Of a DNA stretch of 64,000 nt, positions 24,291 to 35,685 are shown piece by piece. Under the pieces are notes generated by a model. It made no database searches, had not been told where the DNA came from, and saw only the letters and a program-made list of their open reading frames with translations. The stretch lies in assembly GCA_029783825.1 (NCBI GenBank), contig JAREIK010002053.1, positions 248,001 through 312,000 on the forward strand. Reading direction: 5' to 3'. Source of the stretch: Sapria himalayana (taxonomy: Eukaryota > Streptophyta > Magnoliopsida > Malpighiales > Rafflesiaceae). Positions within the stretch are counted from its first letter, which is position 1. Each line of letters begins with the position of its first letter. Both the position numbers and the translations under genes were made by a program.

Positions 24291-25450
24291 CTCTATGTGC
24301 CAAAGTAGGAAAGCATTAGAAATAATCTTATCAAGGAGTGTCATGACTCCAAATGGGCTGGATACTCACGGCAATCACACACAAGGGCACTACTAGAGTT
24401 TGTCTACTACTGGCCACTGATAAGGAATGACGTGGAGGCTTATGCGAAGACTTGTCTTGTGTGTCGATAAGATAAAGTGGAGCAACATTTGTCCAAGGGA
24501 CTACTGGAGCCACTACCTATAGCAGAGCAACCTTGGGAAAGCATCACTATGGACTTCATTATCGACCTACCTAAGTCCGATAGAATGGATCTATCATAGT
24601 GGTAGTGGATCAATTTTCAAAGTATGCTACATTCATAGAAGCCCCTAAAGATTGTACAGCAGTAAAGATGACCAAGCTATTCCTCAAGAATGTGGTAAAG
24701 TATTGGGGGCTACAGAAGGTTATCATTAGTGATCGGGACCCATACTTTACCGGAAATTGTTGGACATAACTTTTCAAACTCATGAGCATCGAACTTTACT
24801 ACTCTACTAGCTTTTATCTTCAGACTGATGGGCATTCAGAATGGGTGAATGCATTACTAGAGCTATACTTGAAGCACTTTGTGAGTGCCAATCAGACTGA
24901 CTAGGCCAAATTGCTAGATGTGGCTCAGTTCTCCTTCAAATTTGTTAAGGGATGACACGAGCAAGCTGATATAGCATACTCATTCTTAAGAAATAAAACT
25001 AAGGGGATGAAGAAATGGGCAGACAAGAAAAGAAGACATGTAGAATTTCAAGTCTGAGACTTAGTACTTGTGAAACTTCTACCACAATAATTCAAGTCCC
25101 TTCGAAAGGTGCACAAGGGACTTGTGAAGAAGTATGAAGACCCCTTTCCTATACTTTGACGAGTTGGTATGGTATCTTACAAAGTTGAGTTACCACCAAG
25201 GTTGAAGATTCATTTTGTTTTCCATGCTAGCAATCTAAAACTTTATCACGAAGATAAAGAAGATTCAGGCCGAGGAGTCTCTATGAAGGCGCCCATAGTA
25301 GTAGTGACCTTTTTTGATAAGGAGGTTGACGATATCATGGTAGATCGAGACCTAAGGAAGATCAACTTTCATTCCAACAAGGAATACTTAGTAAAATGGA
25401 GGGGACTACTAGAAAGTAAAGCTAGTTGGGAGACAGTTAATAATTTGTAG
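24291..25450 (+). pseudogene. Gypsy integrase with C-terminal chromodomain
   Basis: A zinc-finger part is visible with ECHDSKWAGYS (second His replaced) and CLVC (about 24,340-24,470). The catalytic core has ITMDFI (first Asp, about 24,545), a frameshift near 24,590, ISDRDPYFTG (second Asp, about 24,727) and QTDGHSEWVNALLE (Glu, about 24,823). The last open stretch, 25,169-25,450, holds a GPY/F-like PPRLKIHFVFHASNL, then a chromodomain (VDDIMVDRDL, EYLVKWRGL, SWETVNNL). In the family the chromodomain directs integration to particular chromatin. Frameshifts and stops disable the whole. Confidence 0.9.
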
Positions 25451-25510
25451 CAGTTTCAGGAATAGATCAAGCAATTCCAGGCAGAAAAATTGACGAAGAT
25501 GTCTGCAACA

Positions 25511-25524
25511 TTGGTGGGGGAGAA
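25511..25524 (+). promoter_or_regulatory. Polypurine tract
   Basis: TTGGTGGGGGAGAA lies directly before the 3' LTR; it would prime plus-strand synthesis. Confidence 0.85.
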
Positions 25525-25918
25525 TGTCACACCCTCACTCAAAGAATGCGAAATGTTCTAGAAGATTCCGAAGAAGTTCACACTTGTATGGAAGGAATGA
25601 GATTATCCTAGATTATTCTAGAATTCTTTAGACTTATAAGAAACCTTCAAAGGTTCTAGACCCTTTCCTATGCATGTTTTAAGGAATATGTGACCTTATT
25701 TGTAAACTATCAAGTTGAGAGTTTCTTGTAAGATTTTATTATTCAATAAAGTATTTTCTTTATTATTAAGTATTCTCTCAAATTCTTTTTGCTTCCAAGT
25801 TGTGGGTAGATGTCAAGCATAATAAGTAAAGCGAAAGTAAGACTGACTTAACAACATCTAAGAGTTAAGTTGTCTAAGTGCCGCACGGGAACTTAGCAAA
25901 AAGACTAAGTCCATGACA
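25525..25918 (+). repeat. 3' LTR of the gypsy element
   Basis: Same length (394 bp) as the 5' LTR. Begins TGTCACACCCTC, ends CCATGACA, followed by TGCT. Confidence 0.95.
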
Positions 25919-26249
25919 TGCTGGCCTGGTAAGTAGTGCGGTTGGACCAAAGGTTTCTGGGCCTTTTGGCTGGGCCTTTTGGTTGATTTGATTGGCCCGT
26001 TACTGTACAAGGGCGACAAGGTTGTTGAAGTGGGCTGAACTACCCTATTTTGGAGCATTAAAATTTATTTAGTCCCAAAAGACTTGTAATTACATTTTTT
26101 TGGGGTATTTTGAGCCCCTAATTTCATTTTTAGCATTATTTTTGGGAGTTTTTATCTTCTTTAGTGCTTTTTTGTATGCTAATCATTTATTTACTACTTT
26201 TTTTAGATTTATTTTTTAGTTTATTTTCTGCAATACATAATATGACCAC

Positions 26250-28850
26250 ATGAGAACATGAGGATGAGGTCGATGAGAGATGGATTTTGACCATGACATC
26301 CTTAAGAGTGATCTTTATGAGCACGTGACATGTAGAATGGGCAGCCAACCCATAGTACCGTACGAGATGTTTATTTTCATTTCTCTGAAAGGGGATGGTA
26401 CATTTAACAAGGGTTCTCCTATGCTTACAATTGGGATGGTGAGCCCCGCATCTATAAGAAAGATTACATGATGGGTATTTGAGCGAGGAGACATGCGACC
26501 ACTCCAACTAAGGAGAGATCATATGCTGAGGTGGTTAGGGGCATGGGAGAGAAACCTGAACCATGGGGGGATGCTGGGCAGGTTCATCGGGTTGTGCAAA
26601 TTCTATGGGCCACTAATAGGGATGTGTGGGAAGATGATGACTTATTTGAGTTTGATAGTAGCTAGCATGAGAGAGTGTGAGCCAATATTCTACCTCGTGA
26701 TAGAGTTAGCTTAGGAGTATAAATGGCTAAGAAAATAAAAAAGATTTTTGATAATTCTGTCAGTTTCGGATAAACCAGGAGCCAGTAGCCACTCTGAGAG
26801 ATGAGCACCCCAAAATATTCATTACGAGGGAGGAGATTATGACTAGGAGCTGACTATACTCACTCACCCTCGTAGGGAAGGCCTAGAATGGAAACACCTG
26901 GCTATTGGAAATAAAAAATTTCCTAAAAGCAAAAGCAAACTTAAGAGAGGATGTAAAGCTATATAAGATTGAAGAAAGACACATATTGATCCAATTTTCA
27001 CATGAGTTTGAATATACACGAATCTCGCTGAGGAGGATGCTTTATATCAACTCACTGACGATTAGACTTCTAAAGTGGATATCAAAGTTTAGTTTGCTTA
27101 GGAAGAGCTCGATTGTCCCAGTCTGGGTATAGTTCCCTCTTTTGTAGATTCACATCTGTGATGCCAAGACACTGCATATGCTGGTGCGTTTGATTGGCCA
27201 ACTACTATGTATTATTGGTGTGATTGATTATTTATTACCGGCATCTGCCTCACCTCGAGTATTGGTTGAGGTTGATGTCGCCAAGGAACCAATCAATGAT
27301 TTATGGATAGGGTCGGAAGATAATAGATTCTGGCAGATAGTGAGGTACTTGGGGGATCCCAAGTATTTCTCCTACTATCGGAAGATGGGTTATTCGACTG
27401 AGAAATGCTATTTTAAAGACCTAGGCCATTAGAGACCCCGAGCGAGTAGAGGGTATAAGAAAAGAACAAATGAGTGGATAGAGACCCACTGGTAGTAGAC
27501 TCGGGCCTACTATCAAGAGGGTATGAAAGCCCATAGTTTTGAGGAGAGAGACACCAGTGGAGGAAGTAGCAGAGACTAGGTCTCCTAAGATCAGGATGAT
27601 AGGGAGATCTCCCGAGACATATGAATGATCTATTGGCATGTCGAATAGATACTAGATCTTATCACCGAAGGTAGAAGAGGACACACTTATCATAGAGGTG
27701 CCCAGCATGATTGGGTCCCAGATGGAGAGTGAGATAAGGGGGGACTCATGCCTAGAGGAGAAGACCCATTAGATAAAGCTAGAGTACTACCTAGATCTGC
27801 TAGACAGCCTCCATGAGGATTGTGAGGACTCACGAGTAGAGGAGGTGTCAGTGTAGGGACTAGTGGGGTCCCCGGTGATGTCTTTGGATAGTGCCACTGA
27901 GATCCATAAGATCATGATAATAGAGGATGTGAGACTCACTCGGAGTTGACGAAAAAGCCTAATGCTCCTCCTAGAAAGACATAGGGGAGTATCCAGAGGA
28001 TGTGAGTCAGGAAAAGTTTCAGAGTTAGTCAAAAAGATCCATGCTTTCGTGGGATGGTACTTTGGAGGATAGTGAGGCATTGTGAGTAGATGACACCCAG
28101 AGCCCTATGCCATTGCTGCGTGGAAGAGTAGATGAGCCCTATTCCTCCCCATAGGTCACTAAGAGTGGGCATTCGACATCGAGAGGTAGTGAGGAAGGAA
28201 CAAAGAAGGGAGCTAGGTTCAAGCGCATGACTTCTAAGCCCCCTCGTAAGAGGGAGCACGTGACCAAGAGAATACAAATAGAGTAGGCCAAGTTGTAGAG
28301 CCCCGAGCATTATCCGATTACCATAGCAGATGAGCATTGGACATCTCCATGATTGCCCGTCATGGTGAGAAGGTGGCCGATAGGGAAAGGAAGTGAAGAG
28401 GGTGAGAGGAGGAAAGGTAGGTACAAGTTTCGGCACCTAAGCCCCCCTATAGAAGGGAGCATCTCACTGGTGGGGACCCTAGTCGTGCCAGGGTAACAGA
28501 GGATGATCTATGATGAATAGGGTTCACAACATTCTTGCACCCCTTGATATCACACCACTTTGTATTATCTTTGATTAGGTGACAATATGGGTTGACACAA
28601 CATTCCCACCCCGCCCCCCCGGACCACAGATGAGGGGTGGAGATCTCAGTAGACCGGGGGATTGAAACTCTCTCTGAACAACATGTGAAAAGAATAGATA
28701 TAAAGGTGCCAATATGCGAGATTATCTTGAAGGCCTGGATTACTCCTAGTAAACATGGACCCTCGGGGGCATCTACAACGGTGATAAGAATGGAGGAGAT
28801 AGGGAAGATGACGAGGAGGATGGAGTCATAAAAGGTTTACAAGTACGACA
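26250..28850 (+). pseudogene. LINE ORF1 (DUF4283-like / CCHC) remnant
   Basis: An early RSYAEVVRG-type motif lies near 26,515-26,540. The core at 26,905-27,430 reads ILIQFSHEFEYTRI, KWISKFSLL..SSIVPVWV, LMLVRLIGQLL-like text, VLVEVDVAKEPINDLWIG and YSYYRKMGYSTEKCYF. That order is the DUF4283 domain followed by a CCHC knuckle, here with the first Cys lost. The stretch to 28,850 is charged, Arg/Gly/Pro-rich and full of stops, as a decayed ORF1 tail would be. In the family ORF1 binds the element RNA. The start codon is not identifiable. Confidence 0.8.
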
Positions 28851-28979
28851 TAGGTAAAAAGTACTATGCTTGTTATAATGATTCTCATGTGGAACATCAT
28901 AGGCTTATCAAAGTCAAATACTTTGAGGAGAGTCTGGAAGTTATGCAAAATCTACAAGGTTGTGATTTTGGTAATGATC

Positions 28980-31900
28980 GAGTTGTTCCTTAATGCAGAT
29001 AGATTTGAAGAATTCAAGATTAAACTAAATTTCACTTATGCCTAGAACAATCCAAATAATAAAATTTGGATTTTCTAAAACAAAAAGATGAAAATAAAGA
29101 TTTTTCATGATGAGCTATAGGCTATACCCATAGGCACGCAAAATGAGATCTAGAAGCATGCCCCTAGGGTCACCTTCATATATGTCAGATGTAGCATCCC
29201 CGAGAGGAAAGAGCAATGGGGCATCTCCTCAACATTTCCCAGGACTCTCCCATACCCTGGCTGGTAGTAGGAGACTTCAACACGATATCTACTTGCGATG
29301 AGAAAGTAGGAGGAAGACCTCCAAAACTGAGATCCATAAAGGATTTTATGGGTGTATGCTGGATAGTGGACTAGTGGATGCGAGATTTGAATTATCCTAG
29401 TTTACATGGATTGTCAAGAATAATTGGGCCCAACTAGATAGAGTCTTGATTAATAATGAATGGAATGATAGATTTTATCACCGGAGGGTTCACCACTTGA
29501 ATAGAGTCACATCAGATCGTTCCCCACTCCTTATCGAGTGGAGTAATGATATCATCCGAAAGAAGATAAAGTTTAGATTTCAACACATGTGGATGAAACA
29601 TAAAAAATTTCATGTGTTTGTAAAAATAAATTGGAATTACCCCATCAATGAGGTAGGATTGAATAAATGGGTGCATAAGTTATTTTGACTTAAGCAAGTC
29701 CTTAGATCCTAGAACAAGAATATTTTTGGAGATATCTACAAAAACATTAACAAGACAGATGCCCGTGTCATGAAGTTGAAGAGTGAATAGGACATCAACA
29801 AGATGAAAGAGACTAAAGAAAAACTGAAAGAGGCTAGAATAGAATTGGATGATCTACTTCTGAAGAAGGAGATCTACTAAAAATAGAAATCATCAGTAAA
29901 ATGGCTCAGGAAGGGTGACAAAATTACAAAGTTCTTTCACTCATTGGTCAATAATAGATTCACCAAGTCGCATATCTACCAGACATGGACTAACGAAGAG
30001 TACCTATTGACTAACAAGGAATAAATTAGATAGTATTGAGTAGACTTCTATAGAAAGTTCATGACCAAGACAGAGGTGGAAGCAGACAGCTTGGACTGCA
30101 TCCCTAGATAATTTCGACAGAAGAAGGCCAGAATCTATGTCGAGGCCCTACATTAGAGAAAGTTAAGGAAGTACTGTACAACATAAAATTAGATAGCATG
30201 TTGGGTATTTATGGTTTCTCTTCCTTCTTCTATAAGTCTTGTTGGGACATAAAAAAAAGATACATGTGGGAGGGCTGCATCGACTTTTTCAACGAAGAGA
30301 AATTTTTGAAACCATTCTGTATTTCACACCCCAAGAAGGAAAACCCCTCGAGCCGGACGGATGATAGACCTCCCAGCCTATGTAATGTGTCATATAAGGT
30401 AATTTCAAAGATGTTGGCTTTAAGAGTCAAGAAAGTGCTCTACAAGTACAAATCAGACAGCTAGTTGAGCTTCATGCCGATAATGAATATCTTGAATAAT
30501 ATTCTTCTAGCACAAGAGATGACCTGCCTCATCTCGAAAGAGAATAGAGGCAAGAACATAATTATAAAACTAGATATGGAGAATGCTTATGATATAGCGG
30601 ACTGGTCATATCTGAGTAAGATACTGGTTAAGTTTAGATTAGAGGTGTTAAATGGGTCGAACTAGCCCAAGCCTGTGCTGGGCGCATCCTCACCACTAGT
30701 CATGCTGGGCCGAGGGTTTAGGCCCGCATACCATGCCAGGCACGACACGAGTACCAGGCACGTGGGCATGGCATGGGTGACCACGCACTGAGCATGGTTA
30801 CGCTGGGTGAATGATGAGCCAACACCTAATTGGAGAAGCTCGGCGAGGCCAAAAGGGTGACAGCAGCATGGTGCCAAAACCCTAATTTTATAAAAAATTG
30901 GGTCACCCTGACCCGACCAGCATGAACATGGGTGGATTTGAGCCATGGGCTCATGCCAGGCCTGCCCTCCAAGCAACTGTGCAGTGCCTGGCATGACACA
31001 GCACTATAGCATGCCATGCTAGGCATGGCATGCCATCCCAGTCAGGTCGGTAAAACCTAGGCCAGCCCGGCCCAGCTGATCCGTTTGACACCTTGTTCAA
31101 ATTCCCTGACGGGTAGGTGGCATGATCGATTATTGTATAGCACATAACTAGTTTTCAATTATGATTACTAGAGAAGCATCAAGGTTCTTCTAGTCTTCTC
31201 ATGATATTCAACAAGGCAACCCATTGTCACTAACCTTATTTGTGCTAGCTGGTGAGTACTTCTCTAGTAACATCAATGGCTTCTATGAGAAACACCCATG
31301 AGTTATCTTTGTCTCGGGTAGCTAGGCATCAGTCATCCACATGGAATATGCAAATGATAGCATCATCTTCACAAATGGACTGAGCATCTCTATTAAAAAG
31401 GTAAATGAGGTGTTCCAGAGGTATGAGCAGGTCTCTAGCCAAGCCATCAATTTCTAAAAGAGTGATTTTTACTATCAAGCAAAACAAAACCTAGTAAGGT
31501 GGCAGAGTTCAAGAGACATCTTTGGATGGAGAAACATGATCTGGCTGTCACCTATCTAGATTGCCCTTTATTCAAAGGTAATAGTAAGAACATGTTCTAC
31601 GACAATGTTCTCACTAAGTTCCGATCTCATATATAAGGATAGTCCAATAATATCTTGTCTAAGGGAGGAAAGATCATGTTGATAAAACATATGCTTGCCT
31701 CACTTTCTACATACCTAATACGAGCGGTGAGACTCACATTCACGGTGATCAAGATGATGAAGAGATACATGTCGAAGCTTTTATGAGGTCATGGGAAAGG
31801 ATTGAAACATTTGAGATGAAAGAGATTGGTGAACCTCTACAAGCCGAGAGAAGGAGGCCTAGGTTCAAGATTATATATGATATCTTGAGAGCGATGAAAG

Positions 31901-32900
31901 TAAAGCAATGGTGGGAGTTCCACACTAAATAGACCCTTCTCAATAGATTCTTAAAAGATAGGTATTATGGAATGAGATTCCATAACTTGAAGAAAAGATA
32001 TATCGATACGTTGACATGGAGGAGAATTATGAAAGAAAGTACGACAAAAGAGAAGTACATAGCATGGAAGCTGGGTTCTAGCGATTTATCATTTTGGCAC
32101 GATATGTGGATGGAGTCAGAAAAGATAAGCCCCGTTGGATTGATTGGTCCCCGAGAAATACTATTCAAAGAGTTTTTCAAAGGGGATGAATGAGACATCG
32201 ATAAGCTTACAATAGTTGTCCCTCCTTGCATTGTGGAAAGAATAAAGAAGATTATGAGGGGATCAGTGGACAAATTGGTCAAGCTTCCAAATAAAGGTGT
32301 GTTCACCTTCAAGTCAGCCTAGGATATGTTTCGTACTAGGGGCGACTCAATATCAGATCATTTAGAAATATAGAATAAGCATATTCTGGTTAAAATTTCA
32401 TTATTTGGTTGGTGCCTAGAAAATGATTTAAATCCCACCTGATGTCATATTTAAGAGGAAGGGTTTCCACATGGCATCCAAGTGTAGCAACTACTTTGAT
32501 GAAAAGACATGTATACACTTGTTGCTTCACTGTGAGGATCCACAGTGCATTTGGGGGGGAATACTTCCCCAACCTGAATACCTTGAACATTACGACTAAA
32601 TAAGTATTCAAGCTGGATAAACTAGCGAACATAAAAATTTTGTCTGATTTACCATGGATTAGAAGATACATCTCCCTACTGATAATGTGAGAGATATGGA
32701 AAGAGCACGCAATGATGTCAGATTCAAGGAAAAATAATTCATGGCCAACAGAATCATTTTTATGATTGACACATTGATTGAGAATATACTGCTAGAATGT
32801 GGACCAAGAGTTAGACGACGAGGTAGACGGCCTCGTGACATAGATGTTCTAGTTTTGTTGATATGATGGTCCCCTTGAGCACTATTTTTCATGTCAACAT
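28980..32900 (+). pseudogene. LINE ORF2 (endonuclease, RT, zf-RVT) remnant
   Basis: Endonuclease text includes KIWIFWNKKMKI (about 29,060), PWLVVGDFNTIS (about 29,255), and LDRVLINNEWNDRFY and VTSDRSPLLIEW (29,430-29,550). RT blocks include RPPSLCNVSYKVISK (about 30,365), NNILLAQE and IIKLDMENAYDIADW (30,490-30,605). After the MITE come IQQGNPLSLTLFVLAGEYFS (about 31,200) and YAND at 31,347-31,358, where the catalytic YADD Asp is Asn. A zf-RVT remnant GFHMASKCSNYF..CIHLLLHCE lies at about 32,461. The enzyme would nick DNA and prime reverse transcription. Many stops and frameshifts, the lost Asp and the MITE insertion make it dead. The endonuclease N-terminus is not recognisable. Confidence 0.87.
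30641..31095. mobile_element. hAT-type MITE inserted in the LINE RT
   Basis: A 455-bp GC-rich segment. The left end AGAGGTGTTAAATGGGTCGA and the reverse complement of the right end (CAAGGTGTCAAACGGATCAG) form imperfect terminal inverted repeats of a kind common in plant hAT MITEs (GGTGTCAAA..GGGC). The flanks TTTAGATT (30,633-30,640) and TTCAAATT (31,096-31,103) are 8-bp target duplications with two transitions. The interior is rich in GGCATGGCATG-type words and has no transposase. The LINE RT reading resumes after it. The 110-codon minus-strand frame inside is a by-product of base composition. Confidence 0.85.
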
Positions 32901-33290
32901 GATTACTTTTACGGCATGGGAGCAGGGTTGTTGCATCAAGAACCTGGGTATTTTATGGCATATTGCTTCTTGCTTCTTGGCGTATCTCTTTCTTTCCAGG
33001 ATAAATAGGAGAACTGAGGCTGGTAGAGCTTTGGTAGATAAGTGATGCAAGAGAAAAGTATTCGGAAAAGTGGTTCTTTAAAGTTTAAATTTTGTATGCT
33101 TTTGAATTCTTACAATAGTCATACCCTTTTGGCGACAGATTTCTTTTTTTGTGGGTTTATGTGTATTCCGAGCATAGAACCAAAGAGTGCATAGGATTTG
33201 GTGGGTTGACCTAAATCAACCAATCTTTTAGTCTATTGTAAACTATGAGTTCTTGTGATAATAAAATTGTGTGTTAAAAAAATAAATAGT
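32901..33290 (+). other. LINE 3' untranslated region and A-run
   Basis: No further domain. Ends with ATAATAAAATTGTGTGTT followed by A7 at about 33,276-33,282, a short tail after a poly-A-signal-like AATAAA. Confidence 0.6.
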
Positions 33291-33404
33291 AATATAACAT
33301 CAAAATAATTTCTAGTTTGTGTTTTATGTTTTTCTCGAGATTGACACCTTACAGATTTCCGAGGAGTAATGTCTTCATAGTTGCATATTTGTGCTATACT
33401 TTGG

Positions 33405-33710
33405 ATATTTTTGATAAAATATTATCACCGCCATACAAATGTTTAAATAAACTTTTAGTATTTAGTTGAAGTGGAACATGTTGTCCTTTTGGCAATATTT
33501 ATTGCCTTGCACCATAAGTTCGAAGGTGTTATCCTCAAATTGTTGAGCTATATAAACGTAGATTCCTAATGACAAATCAAGAATGTTTTCCATCATTAGT
33601 CATGTATAATAGAAATTTTCAAATAAGTACCCTTGGTTCCAGTGTGAATCTTAATTTTTAAATATGGTATTTTATGTTTGCTAAAAAATGTTCTCGGATT
33701 AAGTTATTGA
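33405..33710 (+). repeat. Repeat R4a
   Basis: Aligns with 49,300-49,605: ATAAAATATTATCACCGCCA, AAATAAACTTTTAGT, TTGCCTTGCACCATAAGTTC, AAATTGTTGAGCTATATAA and GCTAAAAAATGTTCTCGGATTAAG-like text in order. Roughly 75 percent alike by eye. Function unknown. Confidence 0.75.
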
Positions 33711-34725
33711 AAATAAAAACTAATATCTATAATTAGCATTATTATAAAGAACCTTCCACTTTTTCTTGGGTTTTTTCTTTGTTTAATGTTATTGTAGATT
33801 TACATTGCTTGATAAAAAATATTCAATATCTGAATATCAATATGTTTTGCTAATGTTGATATTTTACTAAGTTTGTTTTATTTTTTATTTTGAATGAAGT
33901 TCCTAAATTTGTAAAAGCATTTGAACTCATGTAACTACAAGCAATGATAATGAAGTGTCTGAATTTTTGATACTTGTTTCTCTTGCGTAGCTTAAGCTAC
34001 TATTGGACATTTCTTATTTCTTTTGTCAAAGAAATCATAAATCACTTAACTAATGTTTATATTTTCTATTAGAGTCTCTCTAGCCTAAACTTTTCTAGTA
34101 TTTGAAAGAAACGAAGTTCTCTGTTATATCATTTCGTCATGTCACTAAAACTATGTTAAACCCTATCTAGGTATACCGCATGAAGATACATAGATAAAAC
34201 ACATCATCAAACTATTATGTAGTATCTCAGAGCATACACTAGGAACACTGTTCAGTTATTTCTAAAAAGTGTCATTTCATATCTTACATTCACATGCGAG
34301 ATTTGTCTTCCTCTTCATGTATTAGAGTATACATGCTTTGCATACTACCTCACTTTGGCATAAGTACAATGTATTTGGTTCAAATTTTTTATATTATCCA
34401 ATATAATTATTACATGCCTAACTATTACAATATATTTGTGTACATCTTTTTAACTAATATCCATGCTTGTGGAAGGACATGATGGGTTTTTATGATAACT
34501 GTAATATCACTAATAATAATGTTCCTCTTTTATTTGAGCTTAAGATTCGTCATTGCAATAGAAGTAATGGTTGACAAATTTTAATATACTCCAATATATG
34601 AAAAAACCTCAGAAATTTGATATTTCCTTTAAAGATTAACATCACATACATTTAGCTTGATATGTAAATTCTAGTTATACGCATACTTGTATAAATAAAA
34701 CTTTTAGTTTATGTTATGTCTATAT
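33711..34725. other. AT-rich spacer, nothing recognised
   Basis: No coding, RNA or repeat signature beyond low-complexity AT. Confidence 0.6.
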
Positions 34726-35013
34726 TTACTTTATAATCCCATCAATAACCAATATATGCAACAAATAACTAGTAACAACTAATATTTTAACCGAATCAGA
34801 ATTAACTAAAATAGGTGGAGTGATCTTGCTCAACCTAATTAAATTAGCAAGATGACTTTCCAAGGGTTGATTGAAAACAAGCACATAATAAGCATTAAAC
34901 CCATAGCTAGGCTTCGAGTAAAAATTCCAAAAATGATTCATCATTACCAAAACATCTCCTAAGTAGTTTTTTCCATTGTGAAAAAATGAAGGTGCTCCTA
35001 ATATATAGAACAA
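34726..35013 (-). other. Unrecognised 95-codon open frame
   Basis: A minus-strand frame with a fairly protein-like, non-repetitive composition (GAPSFFHNGKNYLG, NQPLESHLANLIRLSK). I do not recognise a family. There is no neighbouring exon, splice context or second copy that I can see. It could be a fragment of an old gene or transposon, or chance. Confidence 0.2.
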
Positions 35014-35685
35014 TGATCACTAGTAGTGACGATAATGATGATTACTATTGTCTAAAACAATGACATTGGCACTTTTATTATCTTTGAATCATTACATTAA
35101 ATCCAATTAATGATGCATAATTACTATTTTGTCAAATTATGACACTTTTCAAGTACATATCTTCACATACTAAAACTAGAATGCATTAAGATATTGCACA
35201 AAAGTGTTGTCTATGCAATTTGCTAGAAAGGATAAATATTGCACCAGAAAATTTGTTAGCTTCTAAAATTAACATTCACCCAAGAGCTTACGCATGATCC
35301 TCATGACTATGGTCATTTGTTCCCTATTAAATCTACATTTCCACCCATCAATAGAAATTGTACATAAATTAAGGTTAATAAAGCTTTCTTGGGAGCATAT
35401 AAATTAAGGTTAATAAAGCATTCGTCCAGCTATTTTTTGAAAGCTAGCATCATCCCAATCCCAATTCACATCGAACATTCTCCATGAATGCTTCTCCAAT
35501 AAACAAATCTTTCATGTACAAGGCAACTTGTTTGAAAAAAATAGAATAATGATATGTTTACCATCACTTGTTAATTATGTCAAAGATCCCTCATGGGTGG
35601 TTGCTGTGTTTTCTTCCTGGAATAGTCTTTGACAATGTGACATAACAATCCTTTGTTCTTTTCTTGTCTACTCATTTTAAATTCA
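35014..35685. other. Spacer with a 35-bp tandem duplication
   Basis: No gene seen. ATAAATTAAGGTTAATAAAGC occurs at 35,364-35,384 and again at 35,399-35,419, an exact 21-bp match 35 bp apart. Confidence 0.7.

Larger units (their letters stand above)
20583..25918 (+). mobile_element. Ty3/gypsy chromovirus, complete structure, dead coding
   Basis: A 5,336-bp element with LTRs of 394 bp each (TGTCACACCC...GACA), a PBS for initiator tRNA-Met, gag, protease, RT, RNase H, integrase, chromodomain and a polypurine tract. A 4-bp TGCT flanks both ends directly, a short or eroded TSD. The chromodomain places it among chromoviruses. The small size and short LTRs recall Reina/Galadriel-type lineages, but I cannot assign the clade. 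The LTRs differ at roughly 10 percent of positions by eye, so the insertion is old. The proteins lie in three frames with numerous stops (often TAG/TGA/TAA where W, Q or R is expected), so it cannot act on its own. Confidence 0.93.
20371..33290 (+). mobile_element. Decayed L1-type LINE with two nested insertions
   Basis: The plus-strand order is a GC-richer 5' flank, ORF1 (DUF4283-like plus CCHC), then ORF2 (endonuclease, RT, zf-RVT) and a short A-run, which is the plan of plant L1 elements. A chromovirus (20,583-25,918) lies in the 5' part and a hAT-type MITE (30,641-31,095) in the RT. Without these the element is about 7.1 kb. The left border is placed at the base-composition change near 20,371 and is uncertain; no target-site duplication was established. 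Confidence 0.75.

Noticed and set aside
30662..30994. 110-codon minus-strand frame
   Set aside because: Falls inside the GC-rich MITE, where low AT removes stop codons; no family resemblance.
32863..33045. 60-codon frame at the LINE 3' end
   Set aside because: Past the zinc-finger region, in the expected untranslated part; nothing conserved.
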